From assembly GCA_937974415.1 (NCBI GenBank), contig CALJXB010000016.1:1-13241 (forward strand): a stretch of 13,241 bases of DNA. Reading direction: 5' to 3'. The DNA comes from an uncultured Kiloniellales bacterium (lineage in GTDB: Bacteria; Pseudomonadota; Alphaproteobacteria; Kiloniellales; JAKSDN01). A program made the position numbers and the translations under genes. Shown piece after piece: positions 1-6,209 of this stretch (positions are counted from its first letter, which is position 1; each line of letters starts with the position of its first letter). The notes under the pieces were generated by a model. That model worked only from the letters and a program-made list of their open reading frames with translations. It was not told the DNA's origin and searched no databases.

Positions 1-851
1 TCGTCCGTGTCGAGGCCGGAGACCTGCCAGGCGAAGTGGGCGGCGACCGCCGCGACCGCCAGCAGGAAGGGCCAGCCGAGGCCGGCGGCGAACCCTGCCG
101 CCGCCAGCAGCGTCACGGTGGCGCCGTAGAAGCCGGCGAGCGAGGGCCGGGTACGCGCGCCCAGCTTGAGGGCCGTGGACTTGACGCCGATCAGCGCGTC
201 ATCCTCCTTGTCCTGGTGGGCATAGATGGTGTCGTAGCCGAGCGTCCAGCACAGCCCGGCGGCGTAGAGCAGGATCGGCGGCCAGGCGAGCCCGCCGGTG
301 ACCGCCGCCCAGCCCACGAGGGCGCCCCAGTTGAAGGTCAGCCCGAGCCAGGCCTGGGGCCAATAGGTGAAGCGCTTCATGAAGGGATAGGCGAAGACCA
401 GGGGCAGGGCGGCGAGGCCCAGGAGGATGGCGAAGCCGTTGAGCTGGACCAGCACCAGCAGCCCGGCCAGCAGTTCCATGGCGAGGAAGACGAGGGCCTG
501 GCGCGGCGTGATCTGGCCGCTGGGGATGGGGCGCGTGGCGGTGCGTGCCACCTTGGCGTCGTAGTCCCGGTCGGCCAGGTCGTTGACGGTGCAGCCGGCG
601 CTGCGCATGACGAGGGCGCCGACGGCGAACAGCAGGACGAGGCGCCAGTCGGGCCAGGTGCCGGCCACCGCGGCGGCGAGCGTCAGGCTCCACCAGCAGG
701 GGAACAGCAGTAGCCAGGTGCCGATCGGCCGGTCGAAGCGGATCAGCCGCAGATAGGGCCGCGCCGACTCGGGCGCCAGGCGCAGCGACCAGTGATCGCC
801 CCGAATATCGCTGGGAATATCGCCCGCCAGGGAATTTCGGCCGCCTTCCAT
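1..851 (-). CDS. ubiA: 4-hydroxybenzoate polyprenyltransferase UbiA (3' end cut by window edge)
   Basis: Integral-membrane prenyltransferase that attaches the polyprenyl tail to 4-hydroxybenzoate, an early step of ubiquinone synthesis at the inner membrane. Translating leftwards from the ATG at 851 gives 283 codons without a stop before the window edge, so roughly the last few tens of residues are missing. Both Mg-diphosphate-binding aspartate motifs are visible: NDLADRDYD (residues 90-98, followed by ARTATRPIPSG) and DTIYAHQDKEDD (207-218). The second is characteristic of UbiA rather than of heme O synthase. Hydrophobic helices alternate through the rest. The first 30 residues are a polar cytosolic extension. 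No strong ribosome-binding site precedes the ATG, so the exact start is less sure than the identity. It is divergent from rsmE, with 104 bases between the two starts. Confidence 0.95.
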   Translation of the reverse strand, partial: MEGGRNSLAGDIPSDIRGDHWSLRLAPESARPYLRLIRFDRPIGTWLLLFPCWWSLTLAAAVAGTWPDWRLVLLFAVGALVMRSAGCTVNDLADRDYDAKVARTATRPIPSGQITPRQALVFLAMELLAGLLVLVQLNGFAILLGLAALPLVFAYPFMKRFTYWPQAWLGLTFNWGALVGWAAVTGGLAWPPILLYAAGLCWTLGYDTIYAHQDKEDDALIGVKSTALKLGARTRPSLAGFYGATVTLLAAAGFAAGLGWPFLLAVAAVAAHFAWQVSGLDTD

Positions 852-955
852 TGTCAAATCTCTGACTACCCCCACGTGAATGGGATTACTGTTGAGGAGC
901 TTCGGTCAAAAGACAAGCGCGCAGACTGAAGGCTTTCAGCGAAGGGTGGCGAAAC
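852..955. promoter_or_regulatory. Divergent ubiA/rsmE intergenic region
   Basis: This 104-base gap between two divergent genes must hold the start signals for both. On the minus strand a TTGACC (904-909) lies 15 bases upstream of TAATCC (883-888), a poor but possible sigma-70-like pair for ubiA. A CACGTG palindrome lies at 874-879 and a small CTGAA/TTCAG hairpin lies just upstream of the rsmE ribosome-binding site. None of these is strong evidence of a defined site. Confidence 0.3.
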
Positions 956-1762
956 GTGTCGGATGGGGCGGACCGGGTCGAGACGCGGCTTTATGTCGAG
1001 GAGCCGCTCCAGGCAGGCGCTACTCTCGGCCTCGACCACGCCCGTGCGCATTTCCTGCGCGCCGTGCTGCGCTTGAAGCGGGGCGCCCGGATCGCCGTCT
1101 TCAACGGGCGCGACGGCGAGTGGGCGGCGCGCCTGGACGCGCTTGGCAAGGGCTGGGCCTCCCTGGTGGTCGAGGACCAACGCCGGGACCAAGAACCAGG
1201 CCCCGACCTCTGGCTGGTCTTCGCGCCGATCAAGCGGGCGCGGCTCGATTTTCTGGTCGAAAAGGCGGTCGAGCTCGGGGTGTCGCGCCTGCAGCCGGCG
1301 ATGAGCCGCCACACCGCGGTCTCGCGGGTCAATCGCGAGCGCCTGGTCGCCAACGCCCGGGAAGCCGCCGAGCAGTGCGAGCGCCTCGACGTGCCCGAGG
1401 TGGGCGAGGCGCGGCCGCTGTTCGACATCATGGGCGACTGGCCGAGCGAGCGGCGCCTGCTGGTGTGCAGCGAGCGCAGCGCGGCCGAGCCGCTATCCGT
1501 GGTGCTGCAGGCCGCCGCGGGAGGAGGGGCCGCGGGAGCAGGGGCCACGGGAGGTGGGAAAGACCCCTGGGCCATCCTGGTCGGCCCGGAAGGCGGCTTC
1601 GCGCGATCCGAGCTTGACGGGCTCTTGAAACTGCCTTTTGTTACGCCGGTCGGCCTGGGGCCGCGAATTCTGCGGGCGGATACGGCGGCACTCTTTGCGC
1701 TTGCCTGTTGGCAAGCGTTCTTGGGAGATGGGGCAATCCGGCCAGCGATGCGCGAGACCTGA
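956..1762 (+). CDS. rsmE: 16S rRNA (uracil(1498)-N(3))-methyltransferase RsmE
   Basis: SPOUT-family, SAM-dependent enzyme that methylates N3 of U1498 in 16S rRNA of the small subunit. The 268-residue product has an N-terminal PUA-like part (FYxE-type start RLYVEEPL; HFLRAVLRLKRG at about 32-43) and the C-terminal knotted methyltransferase domain. Family motifs are FAPIKRARLDFLVEKAVELG (89-108), NAREAAEQCERLDVP (133-147), ILVGPEGGF (207-215) and LGPRILRADTA (234-244). The last is usually LG.RILRTETA, so this copy carries a conservative variation. The GTG start is preceded by a GAAGGGTGG-type ribosome-binding site. The length is slightly above the common 240-250 because of an Ala/Gly linker (186-202) encoded by a three-copy 15-bp repeat. 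gshA follows after 69 bases in the same direction. Confidence 0.95.
   Translation: MSDGADRVETRLYVEEPLQAGATLGLDHARAHFLRAVLRLKRGARIAVFNGRDGEWAARLDALGKGWASLVVEDQRRDQEPGPDLWLVFAPIKRARLDFLVEKAVELGVSRLQPAMSRHTAVSRVNRERLVANAREAAEQCERLDVPEVGEARPLFDIMGDWPSERRLLVCSERSAAEPLSVVLQAAAGGGAAGAGATGGGKDPWAILVGPEGGFARSELDGLLKLPFVTPVGLGPRILRADTAALFALACWQAFLGDGAIRPAMRET
1514..1558 (+). repeat. 15-bp tandem repeat, three copies, inside rsmE
   Basis: Three abutting 15-mers: GCCGCGGGAGGAGGG (1514-1528), GCCGCGGGAGCAGGG (1529-1543) and GCCACGGGAGGTGGG (1544-1558). The unit is a whole number of codons and in frame, giving the pentapeptides AAGGG, AAGAG and ATGGG. It lies just before the SAM-binding ILVGPEGGF motif and is probably a flexible loop that grew by slippage. 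Confidence 0.9.
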
Positions 1763-1831
1763 GCAGCGTTTCGGCGTCGCGTTCATTTCCGATCGACCAA
1801 CCACGTTCTAGAGAGAGGCCCGATCGCAGCC

Positions 1832-3199
1832 ATGTCGGCCCCACCCAAATCCTCTGGCGAAGTCATCACCGGCCGGGATCAGTTGCTGACCTATATGGAG
1901 GCCGGCTGCAAGCCGCGCGACGCCTGGCGCATCGGCACCGAGCACGAGAAGTTCGCCTTCACCCGCGAGGACCTGCGGCCGCTGCCCTATCACGGCCCGC
2001 GCGGCATCCGTGCGCTGCTCGAAGGATTGGCCAGCCAGTTCGGCTGGAGCCCGGTGTTCGAGGGCGACAACCCCATCGCGCTGGTCAAGGAGGGCTGCAA
2101 CGTCACTCTGGAGCCGGGCGGGCAGCTCGAGCTGTCGGGCGAGGCGCTCAAGACCATCCATGAAACCTGCGCCGAGGTGCACGATCATCTGGATCAGGTG
2201 AAGGCCGTCGCCGATCCCTTGGAGATCAGCCTGATCGGGCTTGGCTTCCAGCCCCTGTGGCGCCGCGAGGACATCACCTGGATGCCCAAGGGGCGCTACA
2301 AGATCATGGGCGCCTACATGCCGACCAAGGGCAATCTCGGCCTCGACATGATGCTCCGGACCTGCACCGTGCAGGTCAACCTGGATTTCGAGTCCGAAGC
2401 GGACATGGTGAAGAAGTTCCGCGTCTCTCTGGCCCTGCAGCCGGTGGCGACGGCGATCTTCGCCAACTCGCCCTTCACCGAAGGCAAGCCCAACGGCTTC
2501 CTGAGCTACCGCAGCCACATCTGGACCGACGCCGACCCGGACCGCTGCGGCATCCTGCCTTTCGTCTTCGAAGACGGCATGGGCTTCGAGCGCTATATCG
2601 ACTACGCGCTCGACGTTCCCATGTATTTCGTCTACCGCGGCGGCGAATACCTCGACGCCAGCGGCCTTTGCTTCCGTGATTTTTTGGCCGGCCGCCTGCC
2701 GCTTCTGCCGGGCGAGCTGCCGACCACCAGCGACTGGGGCGATCACCTCTCGACGATCTTTCCCGAGGTGCGGCTGAAGACCTTCCTGGAGATGCGCGGG
2801 GCCGACGGTGGACCGTGGAAGTCGCTCTGCGCCCTGCCGGCGCTGTGGGTCGGCCTACTTTACGACCAGAGCGCGCTCGACGCAGCCTGGGACCTGGTGG
2901 CCGACTGGACGCCTGAGGAGCATGCCGCCTTGCGCGCCGAGGTGCCCCGCCAGGGCCTCAAAACTCGGTTCCGCGGCGGCACCGTGGGGGATCTGGCGCG
3001 CCAGGTCTTGGCGCTTAGCGAGGCCGGTCTCAAGCGCCGGGCGATTCCCGGCAAGGGCGAGCCGGACGAGACCCAGTACCTCGCCCCGGTCCTGGAGATC
3101 GCCGAAACCGGCCTGACCCGGGCCGAGGAGCTCTTGGCGTCCTACGAAGGCGAGTGGCAGGGCCGACTCGAGCCGCTGTTCCGCGACCACGCCTACTGA
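1832..3199 (+). CDS. gshA: Glutamate-cysteine ligase (plant/alphaproteobacterial type)
   Basis: Cytosolic ATP-dependent ligase that joins L-glutamate and L-cysteine into gamma-glutamylcysteine, the first and usually limiting step of glutathione synthesis. The 455-residue length fits the GCS2-type family shared by plants and alphaproteobacteria, not the longer E. coli GshA. Visible family segments are RIGTEHEKFAF (33-43), EPGGQLELSG (94-103), the stretch around GLGFQPLWRREDITWMPKGR, and the downstream block with TCTVQVNLDFESEADMVKKF and FANSPFTEGKPNGFLSYRS. The ATG at 1832 is preceded by GAGAGAGG at about 11 bases. It follows rsmE in the same direction, a pairing I expect in this lineage. The glutathione synthetase gene gshB is not in the window. 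The gene converges on tldD across a 366-base gap. Confidence 0.95.
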   Translation: MSAPPKSSGEVITGRDQLLTYMEAGCKPRDAWRIGTEHEKFAFTREDLRPLPYHGPRGIRALLEGLASQFGWSPVFEGDNPIALVKEGCNVTLEPGGQLELSGEALKTIHETCAEVHDHLDQVKAVADPLEISLIGLGFQPLWRREDITWMPKGRYKIMGAYMPTKGNLGLDMMLRTCTVQVNLDFESEADMVKKFRVSLALQPVATAIFANSPFTEGKPNGFLSYRSHIWTDADPDRCGILPFVFEDGMGFERYIDYALDVPMYFVYRGGEYLDASGLCFRDFLAGRLPLLPGELPTTSDWGDHLSTIFPEVRLKTFLEMRGADGGPWKSLCALPALWVGLLYDQSALDAAWDLVADWTPEEHAALRAEVPRQGLKTRFRGGTVGDLARQVLALSEAGLKRRAIPGKGEPDETQYLAPVLEIAETGLTRAEELLASYEGEWQGRLEPLFRDHAY

Positions 3200-3269
3200 G
3201 CGCTTCAGCCACCGTATCTAAATCTTAGTGGAGTCGCCGGGGTTTTGGGCCTAGCCGGTCCGGTCGCCC

Positions 3270-3283
3270 GGCGCAAATGCGCC
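3270..3283. terminator. Short GC hairpin downstream of gshA, weak terminator candidate
   Basis: GGCGCA (3270-3275) pairs perfectly with TGCGCC (3278-3283), leaving a very tight two-base loop, or a four-base loop if the A-T pair opens. It lies 71 bases after the gshA stop. The following bases contain only short T runs, so it does not match a textbook intrinsic terminator. Confidence 0.3.
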
Positions 3284-3325
3284 TCAATTCGAAATTTCGG
3301 CGGAAAACCGTACCCCAGACAGGGT

Positions 3326-3357
3326 GAGAGCCGCGACTGGGGGGAATCGCGGCTCTC
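3326..3357. other. Perfect 11-bp inverted repeat; bidirectional terminator or structured RNA
   Basis: GAGAGCCGCGA (3326-3336) and TCGCGGCTCTC (3347-3357) are exact reverse complements, separated by the ten-base loop CTGGGGGGAA. This is the strongest hairpin I see in the window. No T run follows on either strand, so it is not a canonical intrinsic terminator. The first six loop bases (CTGGGG, 3337-3342) are complementary to CCCCAG at 3313-3318, allowing a pseudoknot or an alternative fold. Confidence 0.75.
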
Positions 3358-3423
3358 TAGGGGAGGTATGAGGGTACAGGTAAAAGAGGAAGCGTTACCG
3401 AGGCCTATTTAAGGCTCAAACTC

Positions 3424-3439
3424 TTAACAAAAGGTTAAC
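3424..3439. promoter_or_regulatory. CtrA-type box TTAA-N7-TTAAC in the gshA/tldD gap
   Basis: TTAA (3424-3427), seven bases CAAAAGG, then TTAAC (3435-3439) is an exact match to the full CtrA consensus of alphaproteobacteria. A GATTC, the GANTC target of CcrM-type methylation, follows at 3442-3446. No gene start lies downstream on either strand, so any target would be an unannotated transcript. The local AT-richness makes a chance match more likely than elsewhere in the window. Confidence 0.45.
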
Positions 3440-3532
3440 GAGATTCAATTAAATCGCCGCTGGGGCTAATTTTTTTCCCGAGGTGTCGAAAGAGGCTGAG
3501 TCAGGCCGCTGGAAGCAGCCTTCGCTTGGCGA

Positions 3533-3576
3533 TCAGGCCGTGGTCAGGCCGCGGTCAGGCCGCAATCAGGCCGCCG
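3533..3576. repeat. 11-bp tandem repeat, four copies, at the tldD stop codon
   Basis: Four abutting units on the plus strand: TCAGGCCGTGG (3533-3543), TCAGGCCGCGG (3544-3554), TCAGGCCGCAA (3555-3565) and TCAGGCCGCCG (3566-3576). An isolated TCAGGCCG core also occurs at 3501-3508. Each unit carries TCA, which is TGA on the minus strand. The copy at 3566-3568 is the tldD stop. Because 11 is not a multiple of three, the others put TGA in the remaining two frames. Confidence 0.9.
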
Positions 3577-4999
3577 TGCCGCCGACGGTCAGATTGTCGA
3601 TCAGCAGGGTTGGCTGGCCGACCCCCACGGGCACCCCCTGGCCTTCCTTGCCGCAGGTGCCGATGCCGCTGTCGAGCTTCATGTCGTTGCCGATCATGGA
3701 GACCCGGGTCAGCGCGTCGGGGCCGTTCCCGATCAGAGTGGCGCCCTTGACCGCCGGCCCGCGCTTGCCGTCCTCGACCAGATAGGCCTCGGTGCAGGAG
3801 AAGACGAACTTGCCGGAGGTGATGTCGACCTGGCCGCCGCCGAAATTGACCGCGTAGAGGCCCTTTTTCGTGCCCGCGATGATCTCCTCCGGGTCATGGG
3901 CGCCGGCCAGCATGTAGGTGTTGGTCATGCGCGGCATGGGGATGTGGGCGTGGCTCTGGCGCCGGCCGTTGCCGGTCGGTGCCATCTTCATGAGGCGCGC
4001 GTTCTGACGGTCCTGCATGTAGCCGACCAGGATGCCGTCCTCGATCAGGGTGGTCGACTGGCAGGGCGTGCCCTCGTCGTCGACGGTCAGCGAGCCGCGC
4101 CGGTCGGCCATGGTGCCGTCGTCGACCACGGTGACGCCGGGCGCGGCGACCCGCTCGCCCATCAGGCCGGCGAAGGCCGAGGTCTGCTTGCGGTTGAAGT
4201 CGCCCTCGAGGCCGTGGCCGATGGCTTCGTGGAGCAGGATGCCGGGCCAGCCGGGGCCGAGGATGACGGGCATCTCGCCGGCCGGCGTGTCGACTGACTC
4301 GAGATTGACCAGGGCCTGGCGCAAGGCCTCGTCGACCGCAGCCTGCCAGTAGCCGGGCTCGATCAGCCGGGTATAGGAGATCCGGCCGCCGCCGCCGTAG
4401 CTGCCGCTTTCCATACGCTCGCCCTGGCCGACCACCACCGAGACGTTGAGCCGCACCAGGGGCCGGATGTCGGCCGAGCGCTCGCCGCCGGCCCTGAGGA
4501 TCTCGACCGCCTGCCACTCGCCGGCCAGGCTGGCCATGACCTGGCGGACTCGCGTCTCTTTGCCGCGGGCGTAGGCGTCGATGTCGGCGAGCAGCGCCAC
4601 CTTGGCCTCGAAGGGCACCGAGCCGAGCGGATTCTCGTCGGTGTAGAGCAGTCGGTTGGTGCCGGCCGGGGCCTCGGACATGACGCCGGCGCGGCCCGTC
4701 TTCACCGCCTTGACGGTCTCGGCGGCGCGGCCCACCGCGGCCTCGCTCAATTCGCTGGAATGGGCATAGCCGGCGGCCTCGCCGGCGATGGCGCGCAGGC
4801 CAAAGCCCTGGGTGGTGTCGAAGCTGGCCGCCTTCAAAACGCCGTCGTCGAAGCTGAGGCCCTCGGACTGGCGGTATTCGAGGAACAGCTCGCCGTCGTC
4901 GGCGCCGCCCAGGGCATCGTCGACCAGGCGTTCCAGCCGTGCCCGGTCGAGGCCGGCCCGTTGGAAGAATAGCTCGTCGGCGGTGGCAAGGTTGGACAT
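3566..4999 (-). CDS. tldD: Metalloprotease subunit TldD
   Basis: TldD is one half of the TldD/TldE (PmbA) zinc protease, a cytosolic heterodimer that degrades unfolded peptides and matures some microcin- and RiPP-type peptides. The active-site HExxxH is HEAIGH at residues 257-262. The family's C-terminal blocks follow: FSCTEAYLVEDG, AVKGATLIGNG and GTCGKEGQGVPVGVGQP, ending in LTVGGTAA. I chose the ATG at 4999 (477 residues, close to the usual 480) because GGAG lies seven bases upstream and the N-terminus MSNLATADELFF looks like the family. The reading frame stays open to 5104, but that extra N-terminus (starting MILWHDRS) has no family character. The partner gene is not in this window. tldD next to the cytochrome oxidase operon is an arrangement I expect in alphaproteobacteria. 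Confidence 0.95.
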   Translation of the reverse strand: MSNLATADELFFQRAGLDRARLERLVDDALGGADDGELFLEYRQSEGLSFDDGVLKAASFDTTQGFGLRAIAGEAAGYAHSSELSEAAVGRAAETVKAVKTGRAGVMSEAPAGTNRLLYTDENPLGSVPFEAKVALLADIDAYARGKETRVRQVMASLAGEWQAVEILRAGGERSADIRPLVRLNVSVVVGQGERMESGSYGGGGRISYTRLIEPGYWQAAVDEALRQALVNLESVDTPAGEMPVILGPGWPGILLHEAIGHGLEGDFNRKQTSAFAGLMGERVAAPGVTVVDDGTMADRRGSLTVDDEGTPCQSTTLIEDGILVGYMQDRQNARLMKMAPTGNGRRQSHAHIPMPRMTNTYMLAGAHDPEEIIAGTKKGLYAVNFGGGQVDITSGKFVFSCTEAYLVEDGKRGPAVKGATLIGNGPDALTRVSMIGNDMKLDSGIGTCGKEGQGVPVGVGQPTLLIDNLTVGGTAA

Positions 5000-5215
5000 G
5001 GGGGCGCTCCGGACTGGGGTGTGATCGGCGAGGTCCAATCGGCGCAAGGGCGTCGGATCGGAAGACTCGGCTACAAATATGGACCTGTCATGCCACAAAA
5101 TCACGTCCCTAGGGGCGCGAATCGGCCATCACGTTTCCGGTATTCCGGGCCCGTGCGCCTCGCAGGCGACGATGGCGGTGGTTTGGGGGCGGTGGGACAG
5201 GCGCCCGAGCGGCGG
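5000..5215. promoter_or_regulatory. Region between the PilZ gene and tldD
   Basis: This 216-base spacer lies between the stop of the PilZ gene and the start of tldD, both read leftwards, so it probably carries the tldD promoter. GGAG (5007-5010) is the tldD ribosome-binding site. A small CCGG-TATT-CCGG inverted repeat near 5140, followed by a CGGGCCCG palindrome, could help end the PilZ transcript. I could not settle on a clear -35/-10 pair. Confidence 0.4.
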
Positions 5216-5815
5216 TCAGCGCAGGATCGGCAGGGAATCGCCGAAGCGAGCCTCGATGGTTTTCGGCGGATCGACGAATTGCACGCCGATGCTCTCTCCG
5301 TCCTGCCAGATGAGCTTGGTGGTGAACTCGCCGAACCGCTCGATCCAAAGGATCACCTCGAGGCCGCAGTCGATCTCCTTTTCGGCGAGCAGCTGGACGC
5401 CCTTGAGGGAGAAGTTGACGATGCGGCAATTGGCCAGCTGGCCGGCGCTGCGCAGCTTGCCGGACCACAGCACGGAGGCGCGCGCGTCCTCGCGGCGTTC
5501 GCCGCTGTCGGCTTCGGCGCTCAAGATATCCTCGACAATACGGGCCATCTCCGCAATCTCGTCCTGAAACTCGACCCCCAAGGTGGTGCCGTTGCGCCAG
5601 GCGACGCGGCCGGCGAACTCGCCGAGCCGGCCGAGCTTGACGCGCACGTGCGAGTTGGTCTCGACCGGCTGGCACATGCGGATCTTGGCACCGCCCACCG
5701 AGACGTTGAGCACCTCGCAGTCAACCTCTTCGTCCCCGGAAACCAGCTTCGCGGGACAAAGTGTGGCGTGACGCGGGTGCTTCTGCCGATCAACTGACTT
5801 CGCTAACTCACTCAT
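5216..5815 (-). CDS. Tandem PilZ-domain protein, putative c-di-GMP receptor
   Basis: PilZ domains bind cyclic di-GMP and pass the signal to motility, polysaccharide or envelope targets. This predicted cytosolic protein of 199 residues is built from two PilZ domains, roughly 10-86 and 107-185. The second has both binding motifs intact: RREDAR (RxxxR, R108 and R112) and NFSLKG (NxSxxG, 134-139). The first keeps NVSVGG (37-42) but reads RQKHPR at 10-15, so the first arginine of RxxxR is glutamine. There is no signal peptide or membrane segment and no output domain. I chose the ATG at 5815 because PilZ similarity starts right after it. The frame stays open to 6052, but the extra residues look like translated intergenic DNA, and no good ribosome-binding site marks either start. 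The specific target is unknown. Confidence 0.8.
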   Translation of the reverse strand: MSELAKSVDRQKHPRHATLCPAKLVSGDEEVDCEVLNVSVGGAKIRMCQPVETNSHVRVKLGRLGEFAGRVAWRNGTTLGVEFQDEIAEMARIVEDILSAEADSGERREDARASVLWSGKLRSAGQLANCRIVNFSLKGVQLLAEKEIDCGLEVILWIERFGEFTTKLIWQDGESIGVQFVDPPKTIEARFGDSLPILR

Positions 5816-6209
5816 ACGGGAGGATGCCTGCTGTGGTGCCGGACCCGCGGGAACCCAAACTTTCAGCACAGATTCTTTAAGCTGGAATCGTTTCAAATCG
5901 CTTAAGCCGGGGAGGAAATTCGCGGAAAATGGGGATTTCGCGGCCGCGGAGGAGGCGTCCGCTCTTTCAAAACCTTGTTTGGCCGACCGCTTCGCGCCGA
6001 CCGACTTCGGCGTCCGGCGGTGGCGGCTGCATCTCGGCCCTTTTTGACCCATGTCTCGGACCGCCTAAGGGCTGTGGCGCGCACTTGTCGGGTCTGGCAA
6101 CTTGGGTTACGGTCGCGCCGATATGGAGAGGCTTTTTGGGGGCTTGAGCCGTTCTCGTAGGTGCCGGGGGGGTCGACAAGCCCCTTATCGCACGAGGGGT
6201 CTTGAAAGC
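5816..6209. promoter_or_regulatory. Divergent PilZ-gene/ctaC regulatory region, 394 bases
   Basis: This gap lies between the leftward PilZ gene and the rightward cytochrome oxidase operon and must hold promoters for both. An AT-richer patch (about 5865-5935) carries TTGAAA on the minus strand and fits the PilZ promoter. TTGACC at 6044-6049 is a possible -35 for ctaC, but I see no convincing -10. A CGCCGA/TCGGCG hairpin lies at 5995-6012. No FNR-type TTGAT-N4-ATCAA box was seen. Long open frames crossing it lack family character. Confidence 0.5.
6177..6204 (+). promoter_or_regulatory. Hairpin covering the ctaC ribosome-binding site
   Basis: CAAGCCCCT (6177-6185) pairs with AGGGG-T-CTTG (6195-6204): nine base pairs with a single bulged T at 6200 and a nine-base loop. 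The AGGGG strand is the only good ribosome-binding site for the ctaC ATG at 6210, ten bases downstream. When folded, the hairpin would hide it. Whether it is used for regulation is inference. Confidence 0.5.

Larger units (their letters stand above)
3200..3565. other. Convergent gshA/tldD intergenic region, 366 bases, structured and partly AT-rich
   Basis: No credible protein gene is present. From left to right it holds a GGCGCA/TGCGCC hairpin (3270-3283), the 10-bp palindrome CGAAATTTCG (3290-3299), a perfect 11-bp inverted repeat (3326-3357), an AT-rich island (about 3400-3480) with an exact TTAA-N7-TTAAC box (3424-3439) and a run of seven T (3470-3476), then an 11-bp tandem repeat reaching the tldD stop. 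Two converging genes need terminators here, which may explain the hairpins. The box and the repeat are not explained by termination. Confidence 0.7.

Noticed and set aside
1808..2746. A 312-codon minus-strand open frame opposite gshA
   Set aside because: It lies antisense to a strongly supported gene, and its sequence has no recognisable family character.
3368..3412. A 14-codon open frame (MRVQVKEEALPRPI) after GGGGAGG in the gshA/tldD gap
   Set aside because: The purine-rich sequence is only one base from the ATG, too close for a working ribosome-binding site. There is no downstream gene it could lead, and nothing else supports translation.
3470..3476. Run of seven T as an intrinsic terminator for a plus-strand transcript
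   Set aside because: The bases before it form at most a three-pair stem, so the required hairpin is missing.
6102..6209. A 36-residue N-terminal extension of CtaC
   Set aside because: The ATG at 6210 has a ribosome-binding site and begins a proper signal peptide. The extension is Arg/Gly-rich and would disturb export.
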